Assembly: GCA_964619405.1 (NCBI GenBank)
Contig: CAZUCF010000003.1
Span: 1 to 64,000 of the forward strand
Reading direction: 5' to 3'
Length of the DNA: 64,000 nucleotides
From: JABIDZ01 sp964619405
GTDB lineage: Archaea > Iainarchaeota > Iainarchaeia > Iainarchaeales > JAAZKV01
How positions within the stretch are numbered: the stretch's first letter is position 1; every line of letters begins with the position of its first letter. Below the pieces are notes generated by a model. The model saw only the letters and a list, made by a program, of their open reading frames with translations. It was not told where the DNA came from and did not search any database. The position numbers and the translations under genes were made by a program. Below, in pieces: positions 43,998 through 53,370 of the stretch.

Positions 43998-46028
43998 TTA
44001 TTTAATCATTATTGCATCAATTGCAAAAGCACCATTCTCATTAACAATTATTGGGTTCATTTCTATTTCTTTTATTTCTGGATAAGTTAAAGACAAATTT
44101 GAAACAGCTTTAATTACTTTTTTTAGTGAATCAATATCATATTTCTTTTTTGTTCGCGCGCCTTTTAAAACAGCTGTTCCTTTTACTTCTTCAAACATTT
44201 CTTCTATATCAGAGTCATTTATTGGAGCAATTTTTTGTGAAACATCCTTCATTATTTCAACAAATATTCCTCCTAAACCAAAAGTAATTATTTTTCCGAA
44301 TTCGTTTGTAATACTTGAAACAAGAACTTCTTGCCCCCAAATCATTTCTTGTAAGGCAATTTGTTTTGGTTTATTCATTTTTACAAGAATTTTTTGCATT
44401 TCAAAAAATATTTTTTTTGCTTCTTCTTTATTAACAATATTCCATTTTACTAAACCCAAATCGGTTTTGTGTGGTATTCCCGAAGAAGCTTTCATTGCTA
44501 TTGGGAAAATAAATTTGTTTATTTGCTCATCAAACTCTTTTTCGTTTTCAACAAACTCGGTTTTACAAGTTTTGATTCCAAACTCATTTAAAATAGAAAA
44601 TGCTTGCTTCATGTTTATTACAGAATTTTTTTTGATTAAATTAATTGTTTCTTGTTTTGGAACAATTTTTTGTTCAAAATTTTTTAACACTTTTTTTGAT
44701 GAATCATACGCTCTTAAACGAGAAAGAGCTTTTATCCCTCGCTCAGGAGTATCAAATTCTACTATCCCATTTTCTCTAAAATGCCTTCTCGCATTACTAA
44801 CTGCTGTTCCACCCAAAAAAGAACATAATATGGGTAAGCGCGAATTTAGTTCAACAATAATATCTGCTACTCTATCAGGATCAGTCATGCTTTGTGGTGT
44901 CAATAAAACATATAATAAATCAACATTTGCATCGTCTTGTAAAACTGTTAAAGCAGTTCTATAATCAATTGGTTTTGCATCCCCAATTAAATCAAGTGGG
45001 TTAGAAGGATTTGGATTAATTTCTTTTACAATTTCAATGGTTTTCTTACTAAACATTGGTAAAGTAAAGTTATGATTTGATGCTGAATCAGCAGCTATTA
45101 CTCCTGGACCACCAGCGTTTGTTACAACTGCTAAACGAAAACCATTTGGCTTTTTTAATTTTGAAAGTATTTTAGCCATGTCAAAAAAACCTTCTATTGA
45201 ATTCATTCGAATTATGTTAGCTTTTTTGCAAGCAACTGAAAATATATTATCATCAACACTTAATGCTCCTGTGTGAGATGACGCTGCTTTCACTCCTTCA
45301 GCACTCCTACCTGATTTCAATAATATTACCGGTTTCTTTTTTGCTAGAGCATAAGCTGATTTTAAAAAATCTGAATTATTTTTTACTGATTCCATGTAAA
45401 CAAAAACTGCTTTTGTTTTTGGATCACTTGCAAGATAATTAAAATAAGAGCATTCACTCAAAAAAGATTTGTTTCCTGTTGAAATAAACTTGCTAAAACC
45501 AACTTTTTCTTTTCTAGCCCAATCTAATATTGCAGTACAAAGTGCACCACTTTGTGATACTAAAGCAATATCTCCTTTTGCAGGAAAGTTTGCTGAGAAC
45601 GAAGCGTTCAAACCATTTTCACTATTAATTATTCCAAGAGTGTTTGGCCCAACAACATTCATTTCATTTTTTTCAACAATTTGTTTTATTTGTTCTTCGA
45701 TTTTTTTTCCATCTTCACCAGTCTCACTAAAACCAGCTGTTATTATTACAACATTTTTAACATTTTTTTTAGCACAATCTTCAATTACACTTAAAACAAA
45801 TTTTGATGGAACAACAATAATGGCTAAATCAATTTTCTTATTTATTTTTGTGATTGATGGAAACGCATCAATACCCAAAATTTTGTTTTCTTTTAAATTG
45901 ATAGGATAAATTGGCCCTGAAAAATTCGCGTCAATAAGATTTTTTACTATAGCATAACCTACTTTTCCAGGAGCATTACTAGCACCAATTATTGCAACGC
46001 TCTCTGGTTCAAACATTTTTTCTAGCAT
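43998..46028 (-). CDS. acdAB: ADP-forming acyl-CoA (acetate-CoA) synthetase, fused alpha-beta
   Basis: A 676-residue enzyme converting acetyl-CoA, ADP and Pi to acetate, CoA and ATP. The alpha part has the CoA-binding VAIIGASNAPGKVG, VVGPNTLGI, the SQSGALCTAILDW segment and the phosphorylated His in SSHTGAL. The beta part is an ATP-grasp domain (from about 460), including AMKASSGIPHKTDLG and ILQ/LGGIFVEI-like stretches and the C-terminal EMNPIIV. With Por it gives substrate-level ATP from pyruvate. Acyl chain specificity cannot be read from sequence. Confidence 0.92.
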   Translation of the reverse strand: MLEKMFEPESVAIIGASNAPGKVGYAIVKNLIDANFSGPIYPINLKENKILGIDAFPSITKINKKIDLAIIVVPSKFVLSVIEDCAKKNVKNVVIITAGFSETGEDGKKIEEQIKQIVEKNEMNVVGPNTLGIINSENGLNASFSANFPAKGDIALVSQSGALCTAILDWARKEKVGFSKFISTGNKSFLSECSYFNYLASDPKTKAVFVYMESVKNNSDFLKSAYALAKKKPVILLKSGRSAEGVKAASSHTGALSVDDNIFSVACKKANIIRMNSIEGFFDMAKILSKLKKPNGFRLAVVTNAGGPGVIAADSASNHNFTLPMFSKKTIEIVKEINPNPSNPLDLIGDAKPIDYRTALTVLQDDANVDLLYVLLTPQSMTDPDRVADIIVELNSRLPILCSFLGGTAVSNARRHFRENGIVEFDTPERGIKALSRLRAYDSSKKVLKNFEQKIVPKQETINLIKKNSVINMKQAFSILNEFGIKTCKTEFVENEKEFDEQINKFIFPIAMKASSGIPHKTDLGLVKWNIVNKEEAKKIFFEMQKILVKMNKPKQIALQEMIWGQEVLVSSITNEFGKIITFGLGGIFVEIMKDVSQKIAPINDSDIEEMFEEVKGTAVLKGARTKKKYDIDSLKKVIKAVSNLSLTYPEIKEIEMNPIIVNENGAFAIDAIMIK

Positions 46029-46081
46029 TATAAATTAAACTCTTTTGACTATTAAATACTTATCTTAACAAATTATTTTAA

Positions 46082-47767
46082 TTAAAAAAGCACTCCTTTG
46101 TTTTGAATACAATTCCCAAACATGTCAATTGGGTTTGCTCCTGCCCCAAACATTGGAAGAATGTTTGATTCTTCTTCAATTAAACAATCAAGGATTGTTG
46201 TTTCATCATTATTTATTGCATTAATAATTCCTTGTTTTATTTCACTTGGTTTTTCAATTGTTATTCCATTAAGCATGTAAGCTTCAGCAAGCTTAGCAAA
46301 ATCAGGGCTTTTTTGTAAATGAGTGTGAGAATACCTTTTATCTAAAAACAATTCTTGCCATTGTCTAACCATCCCAAGATAAGAATTATTAAAAATTATT
46401 TGAGTAGTGTTAATGTTTTCAATTTTGCAAGTTGCTAGTTCTTGTGAAACCATTGCAAAGCTACCATCCCCATCAATGTTAATTACTTTTTCTTGCGGAG
46501 CAGCGATTTTTGCTCCAATTGATGCTGGAAAACCATAACCCATTGTTCCACTACCCCCAGACGTAATGAAAGTATTTGGGAGACTTCTTTTTAGGAAGTG
46601 CATTGCAAACATTTGGTGTTGGCCTGTCCCAGTAGTAACAATATCTTTTTTTTCAAGAACCATGTTTAATTCGTGAATAATTTTTCTTGGATCAATTTTG
46701 TTTGAATTAATATCAATGTTGCAATTACATTCTTTGATAAAATTTTTTATTTTTTCTTGCCAAACATTATTTTTTTTAGAACTAAAGTTGATTATTTTTA
46801 TTAATTCTTTAAGAATTATTTTTGCATCACCCATAAGAGCAATCTCGTTTTTAACATTTTTATTAATTTCTTTTTTATCAATTTCTATTTGAATTATCTT
46901 TGCTTTTTGCGCAAAAAATTTTGTGTTTCCTGTTACCCTATCACTAAACCTACAACCAATAGAAATTATTACATCAGCATTAGCAATTGCATAATTAGCA
47001 ATTTTTTTTCCATGCATTCCAATTACTCCTAAAGCTAAAGGGTTTTTCTCATCAAAACAACCTTTTCCCATTAATGTTGTTGCAACAGGAATATTTAAGC
47101 CAGAAGAGAGTTGATTTAATTCATTAATAGCCATTGAAGAAATTGTTCCACCACCAGCAATTATTACTGGACGCTCTGCTTCCAAAATTTCTTTTGAAGC
47201 TTTTTTTATATTATCAAAATCAATAATTGTTTTATCAAAAATTGTTCTTGAATTTTTTTGTTTGTCCGCGTTTTGCATTTGAATATCTTTTGGAATGTCA
47301 ATTAGAACTGGACCTCTTTGTCCAATCATCGATGTTTGAAAAGCATTATTTATTATTGATTCTATTTGTTCAGCAGAATTAATTCTAAAACTTTTTTTTG
47401 TAATTGGCTTTGCAATATCAACAATATTTGTTTCTTGGAATGTTCTTTTACCAGTTAGAGTTGTCGGAACGTTTCCTGTTAAAGCAATTAACGGAACAAA
47501 ATCCATGTAAGCAGTCATTATACCAGTAATTAGATTTGTAGAACCGGGGCCAGAAGTAGCCATGCAAACACCTGGTTTTTGTTTTATTCTTGCATAAGCA
47601 TCAGCAGCATGAGCAGCTGCTTGTTCGTGCCTAACCAAAATATGTCTTATTTCTTCTTGGTTAAGTAATTCATCATAAATTGGAATGGTGCTTGCCCCAG
47701 GAATCCCAAATATTATTTCAGTTTTATTATCAATTAATATTTGAATTATTTTTTTCGCACCATGCAT
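46082..47767 (-). CDS. ilvB: Acetolactate synthase large subunit
   Basis: A 561-residue thiamine-diphosphate enzyme. The N-terminal PYR domain has FGIPGASTIPIYDEL and the activating Glu in RHEQAAAH; a central FAD-type domain has GRGPVLIDIPKDIQ-like and IIAGGG stretches; the C-terminal PP domain has the Mg/ThDP motif from GDGSFAM to NNSYLGMVRQW. It condenses two pyruvates to acetolactate for branched amino acids. No regulatory small subunit or other ilv gene is next to it, so the enzyme may work alone or serve another pathway. Length and motifs are normal. Confidence 0.92.
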   Translation of the reverse strand: MHGAKKIIQILIDNKTEIIFGIPGASTIPIYDELLNQEEIRHILVRHEQAAAHAADAYARIKQKPGVCMATSGPGSTNLITGIMTAYMDFVPLIALTGNVPTTLTGKRTFQETNIVDIAKPITKKSFRINSAEQIESIINNAFQTSMIGQRGPVLIDIPKDIQMQNADKQKNSRTIFDKTIIDFDNIKKASKEILEAERPVIIAGGGTISSMAINELNQLSSGLNIPVATTLMGKGCFDEKNPLALGVIGMHGKKIANYAIANADVIISIGCRFSDRVTGNTKFFAQKAKIIQIEIDKKEINKNVKNEIALMGDAKIILKELIKIINFSSKKNNVWQEKIKNFIKECNCNIDINSNKIDPRKIIHELNMVLEKKDIVTTGTGQHQMFAMHFLKRSLPNTFITSGGSGTMGYGFPASIGAKIAAPQEKVINIDGDGSFAMVSQELATCKIENINTTQIIFNNSYLGMVRQWQELFLDKRYSHTHLQKSPDFAKLAEAYMLNGITIEKPSEIKQGIINAINNDETTILDCLIEEESNILPMFGAGANPIDMFGNCIQNKGVLF

Positions 47768-47836
47768 AGTTTACACATCCATAAAATTTTCACGCACACA
47801 AAAAAAGATTTTTATATGTGCTTTAAGCTAAGACCA

Positions 47837-47866
47837 AGACAACCAGAAGTAGATTTAGTATTGTCT
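47837..47866. promoter_or_regulatory. Inverted repeat upstream of the ilvB TATA box
   Basis: AGACAA (47837-47842) and TTGTCT (47861-47866) are perfect 6-nt reverse complements 18 nt apart, placed just upstream of a TATA-like CATATAAAAA for ilvB. The half-site is the same hexamer as in the heat-shock operator but in the opposite relative orientation. Confidence 0.35.
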
Positions 47867-47999
47867 CAAAATTAATCATAGTTATATTGCTTTTTTTGTA
47901 TTTAAAAACAATAACAAAAATTAGGTGTAACAAAAAATACATCTTGTTTTTAATAACAAATTAACTAAAAGAAAAATTAAATAAAATACTTTAAACAAA

Positions 48000-48200
48000 A
48001 AAAATCAATTAACAAAAATAATTAACAAAAAAAATCAATTAACAAAAATAATTAACAAAAAAAATCAATTAAAAAAAAGAATTTGTTAAAATAAAAAAAA
48101 TAATTAATAAAAAATTAATTCATAAAAAAATAAAATTAACAAAAAAAATCAATTAAAAAAAAGAATTTGTTAAAATAAAAAAAATAATTAATAAAAAAAT
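48000..48200. repeat. A+T-rich tandem and dispersed repeats
   Basis: The unit ATCAATTAACAAAAATAATT plus AACAAAAAAA (about 30 bp) occurs about 2.5 times from 48004. A longer unit with AAAAAAGAATTTGTTAAAAT and then AAAAAAATAATTAATAAA occurs twice (near 48070 and 48153). The sequence is slippage-prone and has no coding potential. Confidence 0.8.
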
Positions 48201-48212
48201 TGTTGAAAAAGA

Positions 48213-48365
48213 TTATTCTTCTTCAGCAAAGGCTTTTATTTCATCAAAGTTTTCTACTATTAGCCTTGCTTTTCCTTTTCCAAATTGAAAAGGATATTTA
48301 TCATCTTCAGCTCTCATTAATTTTATTAATTTGTTTCCTTTGAACTCACCATATTCTACAACCAT
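48213..48365 (-). CDS. 50-residue conserved-looking small protein
   Basis: ATG at 48365 is preceded by GAGGTG at 5-nt spacing, one of the better Shine-Dalgarno sites here, and the ORF closes with TAA after 50 codons. The product begins MVVEYGEFKGNKL, has KYPFQFGKGKARLI in the middle and ends KAFAEEE. It looks like a folded small beta-alpha protein with good codon use. Function unknown. It is divergent from the DUF1846 gene. Confidence 0.65.
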   Translation of the reverse strand: MVVEYGEFKGNKLIKLMRAEDDKYPFQFGKGKARLIVENFDEIKAFAEEE

Positions 48366-48495
48366 TAAAACACCTCTTTAAAATAATGGGTTAAACAAAC
48401 CTTAAAAAAGTAATCTTCTCAAATGCATTTCTTGTAAAAACGATTAATAAAACAACTAATTTATTAAATTCAAATACTTTATTCTTTTGATAATT

Positions 48496-49524
48496 ATGAA
48501 TGCGTTTAACAACAAAAAGTATTTGGAAAAAGAATTTGTTGAAATAAAAAAAAGAATCCAAAAATTTGATAAAACATATATTGAGATTGGTGGACACTTG
48601 TTAACTGATAATCATGCTAAAAGAGTTTTGCCAGGATATAATCCAAAAAACAAATTAAAATTAATAAAAAAATTGCCCAACAAGGGTTTTGTTTATTGTG
48701 TTAATGCTAATACTCTTGACAAGGGAAAAACTTGGGGTAACACTACAAAAACAATTGAAGAAATTTCTTTAAAAGAAATTGAATTATTAAAAAAAGAAGG
48801 TTTAGAATTGTTATGTGTAGTACTTAGCTTGTACTCACACGCAAAAAAGTCATCAACCTTCAAAAAAAAATTAGAGAAAAAAGGTTATCTTGTTTTAACA
48901 ACAAAAAAAATAAAGAATTACCCAAATAACTTAAAAGAAATAATGGGCAAAAATGGTTTTGAAAAACAACCCTTTCTTGAAACTAAAAAAAATAATATTA
49001 TTGTTACTGGTATTGGAGCAAATAGTGGTAAATTGTTTTTTTGCCTTTCACAAGTATTCCATCAAACAAAAAAAGGCGTTAATGCGGGTTATTTTAAAAT
49101 AGAGACTTTTCCAGTTTGGAATCTCTCATTAGACCATGAGTTAAATTTGGCTTACGAAGCAGCAACAGCAGACATACAAGACAAACTAACAATTGATAAA
49201 TTTCACAAAAAAAAATATGGAATTTTAGCTGTTAATTATAACAGAGATATTGAGGCTTTTAGTGTTCTAAAAAAATTAATTAACAAAATTACTAGAAAAG
49301 AAAACAAGATGAGAAAATATTTTTCTCCCACAGACATGGGAATAAATTTTGTTAAAAACGGGATTATTGATGATGAAAAAGTTAGAGAATCTTCAAGAAA
49401 AGAAATTTTGTGGAGAAAAAAAAATTTTGAGAAAAAATTTAAAGAAAAACAAGTTAATAAAAAAACTTTGGAAAGAATGAATGAAATTATTAAAAAAATA
49501 AATAAAAAAAAATTAAATTCTTAG
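48496..49524 (+). CDS. DUF1846 family protein (short form)
   Basis: 342 residues matching DUF1846/UPF0371: IEIGGHLLTDNHAKRVLPGY, ITGIG-type nucleotide loop VTGIGANSGKLFFCLSQ, then GVNAGYFKIETFPVWN, LAYEAATADIQD, VNYNRDIEAF and SPTDMGINFV. The family is usually about 500 residues; the C-terminal about 150 are absent here and are replaced by a basic helical tail. Function of the family is not established. ATG at 48496 is chosen over an in-frame TTG; a TATA-like AAATACTTTA lies about 20 nt upstream. Confidence 0.87.
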   Translation: MNAFNNKKYLEKEFVEIKKRIQKFDKTYIEIGGHLLTDNHAKRVLPGYNPKNKLKLIKKLPNKGFVYCVNANTLDKGKTWGNTTKTIEEISLKEIELLKKEGLELLCVVLSLYSHAKKSSTFKKKLEKKGYLVLTTKKIKNYPNNLKEIMGKNGFEKQPFLETKKNNIIVTGIGANSGKLFFCLSQVFHQTKKGVNAGYFKIETFPVWNLSLDHELNLAYEAATADIQDKLTIDKFHKKKYGILAVNYNRDIEAFSVLKKLINKITRKENKMRKYFSPTDMGINFVKNGIIDDEKVRESSRKEILWRKKNFEKKFKEKQVNKKTLERMNEIIKKINKKKLNS

Positions 49525-49561
49525 TACATACTAATAATAATTGAAAGAATTTAATATTATT

Positions 49562-50164
49562 ATGAATATTAAAAAAATCACTGCAATAGTTCACCCATTA
49601 TTTCATGAAAAACAATCTTTTGTTGAAAATAACAATAAAATACAAGAAAAAATTGCTAAACACCAATTTGGAACAATGGGACAACTAGTAAATAATTCTC
49701 AAAATTCAGAATTAGTTGTTTTTGTTAAAACAAATTTTATTAAAGGAACAAGCTTATACAAACAACAAGAAAGATTTGTTAGATGGGCACAAAAAAAAAT
49801 TGGAAATAGGTTTATTAGCACAGCATATGATTTTGGAAGCCCTTTAAAAACAAGGAGTAATTCTTTTTACTTGACACAAGCACAATTATTTAAATTTTCT
49901 TTTGCTTCACGAGTAAAAATTAATCTTACTGGTGAATTAAAGGATTCTGGGCAATGCATTAACCAGACTTTTAAAAATTTGGAAGAGATTTTAAAGAGAA
50001 AAGGAATCAAAAAAATACAAAAAAATGTTTTACCGAGTGCAAAAAGTTTTAGACAAGCTAGCGCAATTTCTATTGGTTTAATGAAAAAAAGGTTAAGAGA
50101 GTTTTCACAATGGAGAAGAAAACAAACACCAAAAAAAAAATCAAAAAAATTATTAAATAAATAA
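49562..50164 (+). CDS. Basic hypothetical protein
   Basis: 200 residues from ATG (MNIKKITAIVHP), highly Lys/Gln-rich, ending in a basic tail (KKKSKKLLNK). The middle contains VVFVKTNFIKGTSLYKQQERF and ISTAYDFGSPLKTRS and looks alpha/beta. Not recognised. It follows the DUF1846 gene by 37 nt on the same strand, so they may be co-transcribed. The strong positive charge would suit nucleic-acid binding, which is inference. Confidence 0.6.
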   Translation: MNIKKITAIVHPLFHEKQSFVENNNKIQEKIAKHQFGTMGQLVNNSQNSELVVFVKTNFIKGTSLYKQQERFVRWAQKKIGNRFISTAYDFGSPLKTRSNSFYLTQAQLFKFSFASRVKINLTGELKDSGQCINQTFKNLEEILKRKGIKKIQKNVLPSAKSFRQASAISIGLMKKRLREFSQWRRKQTPKKKSKKLLNK

Positions 50165-50348
50165 AAAAAAACTTAATTGAACTTATTTAAAATAAAAAAA
50201 ATAATTAAAAATTTAATATGAAAAATAAGATTAAATAAAAACTTAGATTAGTACTCAATTATTCAAGTAGCCAATTAAAAAAATATTTTTCACTATTTGA
50301 AATATACTAAACACTTAGCTTTTAAGCACATATAACATTTTATTTATT

Positions 50349-51827
50349 ATGAAAGAAGAATGTGGTGTTTGTGCTTTTGTTGGAGAAAACGCTGAGAAAA
50401 ACATTTATTTGATGCTTGTTCAATTACAACATAGGGGCCAATTATCCGCAGGAATGACTACTTTTCACCCTAATGAAAAACACTTGTTGAAAACGCATAA
50501 AGGACTTGGTTTAGTAAATAGTTCTTTCAAAGCATTTGATGAAAACAAATTTAACCAATTATTAGAAAAACATAAATCAAAAAGAGGTATTGGTCATGTT
50601 AGGTACTCTACTATTGGTCAAGACGAATTAGAATTTGCTCAACCTTTTGAGAGAGAGCATGGTAAGAAAAAAAGGTGGTTTGCATTTGCTTTTAATGGAA
50701 ACATAGCAAATTACTCGGAATTAAAAAAAGATTTAGAGGAAAGCGGGTATCACTTAATACGAGAAACAGACACTGAAATTATTCAACATTTGATTTCAAA
50801 ATACTCTAAAGAAGAACCAAATAATCTTAGAAATGTTTTTCAAAGAATAGCAGAAAAAATTGATGGTTCTTATTCAATTGTTTTTATTAATGCTGAAGGA
50901 ACGATTGTTGCTTTGCGTGACCCGCTCGGAATAAAACCATTGTGTTATGCCAAAAAAAATAATGAGGTTGGTATTGCTAGTGAGAGTGTTGCTCTTGCAA
51001 ATGTTGGTTTTCATGAGATAAAAGAAATTTTGCCCGGAGAAATTATAATAATTGATAAAAAATTAATTAAACAAAATTATTTCAAATCAGAAAAAAAAGC
51101 TTATTGCATGTTTGAATGGGTTTATTTCGCTCACCCAGCATCCGAAATAGAAAACAAACTCGTTTACAATGTCAGATATAATTTGGGTAAAGAACTAGCA
51201 AAATTAGAAACACAAAAGATTGATAAGAATTGTGTTGTTGTGCCTGTCCCTGATTCAAGTAAACCAGCAGGAGATGGTTTTGCAGAGCATTTAAATTTGC
51301 CTTCAAAAGAAGGTTTGATTAGGAACCGTTATTTGGGTAGAACATTTATTGAAACAAAGGATAGAGCAGATAAAGTAAGACAAAAATTTAGTATTGCAAA
51401 AGAAGTTTTTGAAAACAAAAAAGTTTTTTTAGTTGACGATAGTATTGTAAGAGGCAACACAATGAAAAATCTTATTAATTATATAAAAGAATTTGGGAAA
51501 CCAAAAGAAATTCATGTTAGAATTTCTTGTCCAGAAGTAATGTTCCCTTGTTTTTATGGAGTAGACATGGGTTCAAAAAAAGAGTTTATCGCAAATGATA
51601 AATTAGGAAGACAAAAAAGAATTGAAGAAGTGAGAAAAGAAATTGGAGTAGACTCTTTAATTTACCAACCAATAGAAAACCTCGTTAAAGTTATTGGTTT
51701 AAAAGAAAAAGATTTGTGTTTAGCATGCTTAAATGGTAATTATCCAACAAAAAAAGGTTTAGAATTAATGAAAAAAGACGATTTTAATGTGAATTACCAC
51801 ACCCTAAAGGGTGTGGCTTCTTTATGA
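50349..51827 (+). CDS. purF: Amidophosphoribosyltransferase, first enzyme of purine synthesis
   Basis: 492 residues. The N-terminal glutaminase has nucleophile Cys5 (MKEECGVCAFVG) after a four-residue propeptide, HRGQLSAGM, GIGHVRYST and NGNIANY. The C-terminal PRTase domain has VVPVPDSSKPAG and the PRPP loop VFLVDDSIVRGNT. Cysteines in KAYCMFEW, RISCPE and DLCLACLNG fit the 4Fe-4S cluster of Bacillus-type PurF. The last about ten residues (YHTLKGVASL) and the stop codon are supplied by the end of the adjacent IS200-type element, so the original C terminus was slightly altered. Confidence 0.95.
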   Translation: MKEECGVCAFVGENAEKNIYLMLVQLQHRGQLSAGMTTFHPNEKHLLKTHKGLGLVNSSFKAFDENKFNQLLEKHKSKRGIGHVRYSTIGQDELEFAQPFEREHGKKKRWFAFAFNGNIANYSELKKDLEESGYHLIRETDTEIIQHLISKYSKEEPNNLRNVFQRIAEKIDGSYSIVFINAEGTIVALRDPLGIKPLCYAKKNNEVGIASESVALANVGFHEIKEILPGEIIIIDKKLIKQNYFKSEKKAYCMFEWVYFAHPASEIENKLVYNVRYNLGKELAKLETQKIDKNCVVVPVPDSSKPAGDGFAEHLNLPSKEGLIRNRYLGRTFIETKDRADKVRQKFSIAKEVFENKKVFLVDDSIVRGNTMKNLINYIKEFGKPKEIHVRISCPEVMFPCFYGVDMGSKKEFIANDKLGRQKRIEEVRKEIGVDSLIYQPIENLVKVIGLKEKDLCLACLNGNYPTKKGLELMKKDDFNVNYHTLKGVASL

Positions 51828-52400
51828 TGCGCGTTTAGTACGCGCTTAGGTTTGTTTGATGGATATCTTCTTGGTTTTTAACGTATTGTTTGGTTGTTTC
51901 TAAATCTACTGAACCAATACTTCGATAAAATTTTCCTCTGCTCCACATGTGTCCTTTTGTGTATCTATTTCTTAGATTTGGATGTTTTTTGAAATACTCG
52001 TATGATGATCTTCCTTTCAACAAATTTGTTGCTTTTGCTAAACTGATTTCTGGATTTACATGCACTACCATATGCACGTGATCTGGCATAACTGCTAACT
52101 CCTCTATTCGCATTTTATGTTCTTTTGCAATTTGTTGCAAAATATTTTCCATATCTTCTTTACTACCCTCTTTTCTAAAAACGTTAAATCTATATTTAGG
52201 ACACCACTCTATATGATATACACATTGATAGATTGCGTGGGCTCCGCTCACTAAATCATTCATGTTTGAAAAACTCCTGTGCAGTTCCAAAGTGGCGCGG
52301 CAGCGCCACGCTGCGCAAAAAAGATACTACTTAGAAATAGATAATTAGCTCGCTTTCATCCGCACCTTAAAAGGTGCAGTTTTCTCGCTCGACTAGATAA
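51790..52400 (-). mobile_element. IS200-type single-strand transposon (tnpA only)
   Basis: A Y1 transposase gene on the minus strand flanked by subterminal hairpins. On the low-coordinate side: CCACACCC/GGGTGTGG with TAAA loop (51797-51816) and GCGCGT/ACGCGC (51829-51845). On the high-coordinate side: GTGGCGC/GCGCCAC (52292-52309) and GCACCTT/AAGGTGC (52362-52377). There is no tnpB. Exact cleavage sites are not resolved, so the limits are approximate. It abuts the purF 3' end. Confidence 0.85.
51835..52263 (-). CDS. tnpA: IS200/IS605 Y1 transposase TnpA
   Basis: 142 residues from ATG at 52263 (MNDLVSGAHAIYQ). Family hallmarks are YHIEWCPKYR, the HUH metal motif in PDHVHMVV, the SYEYFKKHP helix and the catalytic Tyr in TTKQYVKNQ. 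It cuts and joins single-stranded DNA at the element's hairpin ends. An in-frame TTG would add nine residues not normal for the family. It appears intact and probably active. Confidence 0.95.
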   Translation of the reverse strand: MNDLVSGAHAIYQCVYHIEWCPKYRFNVFRKEGSKEDMENILQQIAKEHKMRIEELAVMPDHVHMVVHVNPEISLAKATNLLKGRSSYEYFKKHPNLRNRYTKGHMWSRGKFYRSIGSVDLETTKQYVKNQEDIHQTNLSAY

Positions 52401-52448
52401 TTAAAAATATTTGATAGAATTTTAAATTCTTCACACACAAAATACTTA

Positions 52449-53213
52449 ATGGAAAAAATTGCTATTGTTAGTTCCTTACAAGACGAAGCTGGAAAAAACA
52501 TTGCTGAACAATTAAAAAAAATAGGAATACCAAAATGGGCTAATTATTATGATTTTGAAGAAGATTCTATTTTTCTACCATTAGAAAGAGTTAGGGAAGA
52601 AAATATTATTGTTCTTTCAAAACACCAAAGTGTCGCTGGGAAAAAAAGTTTAACAACCCACTCAATAGGAAATTTTTCTAAAGCAGAATTTGGTGGAAAA
52701 GAAAGAACTCTTTGTGGAGCACTAGCAAAAACAAATACAAATTTTTTAAGAGAATTAAATACAAAAAATAAATTCGTTAATGAAGAATTCTTGGTTTGTT
52801 ATGAGGCAACACACCACGGGCCCTTTACAAACAAAAATGTTTCTTTTATTGAACTTGGTAGTTCCTTAACAGAGTGGAATAATGAAGAATACGCAAAAAT
52901 TATTGCTGAAACCGTTGTTAATGTTACTTTAAAAAAAAACAATGATAAAATAGTTATTGGTTTAGGTGGAGGACATTATGCACCAGACTTTAGCAAACTT
53001 GCTTTGAGAAAAAATTATTCTTTTGGACATATTTGCCCACAATACGCACTTGATTTTTTGGATGAAGATTTATTAGAACAAATGATTTCTAAAAGCAAGG
53101 CCGAGCAAATAGTTCTTGATTGGAAAGGATTAAAACAAAACAAGGAGAAAGTTGTTTCTTTGTGTGAAAAATCTGGTTTAGGGTTTGAGAGAGTTCAAAG
53201 ATTATTGAAATGA
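52449..53213 (+). CDS. dtdA: D-aminoacyl-tRNA deacylase (archaeal/plant GEK1 type)
   Basis: A 254-residue zinc enzyme that removes D-amino acids from tRNA. Conserved parts are IVLSKHQSVAGKKSLTTHS, YEATHHGPF and GLGGGHYAPDF, whose histidines bind metal. Length is normal. It lies on the plus strand just beyond the IS200-type element and may once have been nearer to purF. Confidence 0.93.
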   Translation: MEKIAIVSSLQDEAGKNIAEQLKKIGIPKWANYYDFEEDSIFLPLERVREENIIVLSKHQSVAGKKSLTTHSIGNFSKAEFGGKERTLCGALAKTNTNFLRELNTKNKFVNEEFLVCYEATHHGPFTNKNVSFIELGSSLTEWNNEEYAKIIAETVVNVTLKKNNDKIVIGLGGGHYAPDFSKLALRKNYSFGHICPQYALDFLDEDLLEQMISKSKAEQIVLDWKGLKQNKEKVVSLCEKSGLGFERVQRLLK

Positions 53214-53267
53214 AAAATATTAATTAATAATTCTAACTTATCTTTTTTCTTTTCTTATTTTCTAACT

Positions 53268-53342
53268 CAATCAAATAATTTTGATTTAAGATCAGTCCAA
53301 TACATTTTAGGAATTGTTACCCCAGTAAGAACGGTCCCTGTT
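53268..53342 (-). pseudogene. Relic of Bro-N/antirepressor-like gene, downstream piece
   Basis: In one minus-strand frame the sequence reads VLTGVTIPKMYWTDLKSKLF followed by TGA. This resembles the segment VLT-x-S-x-x-PKxYWxDLKxKL that follows the WWF motif in Bro-N-domain proteins of phage and archaeal antirepressor type. It lies on the far side of the ATPase gene from the N-terminal relic at 54652-54828, on the same strand and in the right order. Confidence 0.5.
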
Positions 53343-53370
53343 TAAAAAAATAAAATTTATTAGAAAAAAA

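Larger units (their letters stand above)
47768..48212. other. Non-coding region between ilvB and a small ORF
   Basis: 445 bp without a supported gene. It holds the ilvB promoter (minus-strand CATATAAAAA near 47814-47825), an inverted repeat at 47837-47866, and a long stretch of A+T-rich tandem repeats from about 48000. Confidence 0.6.
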
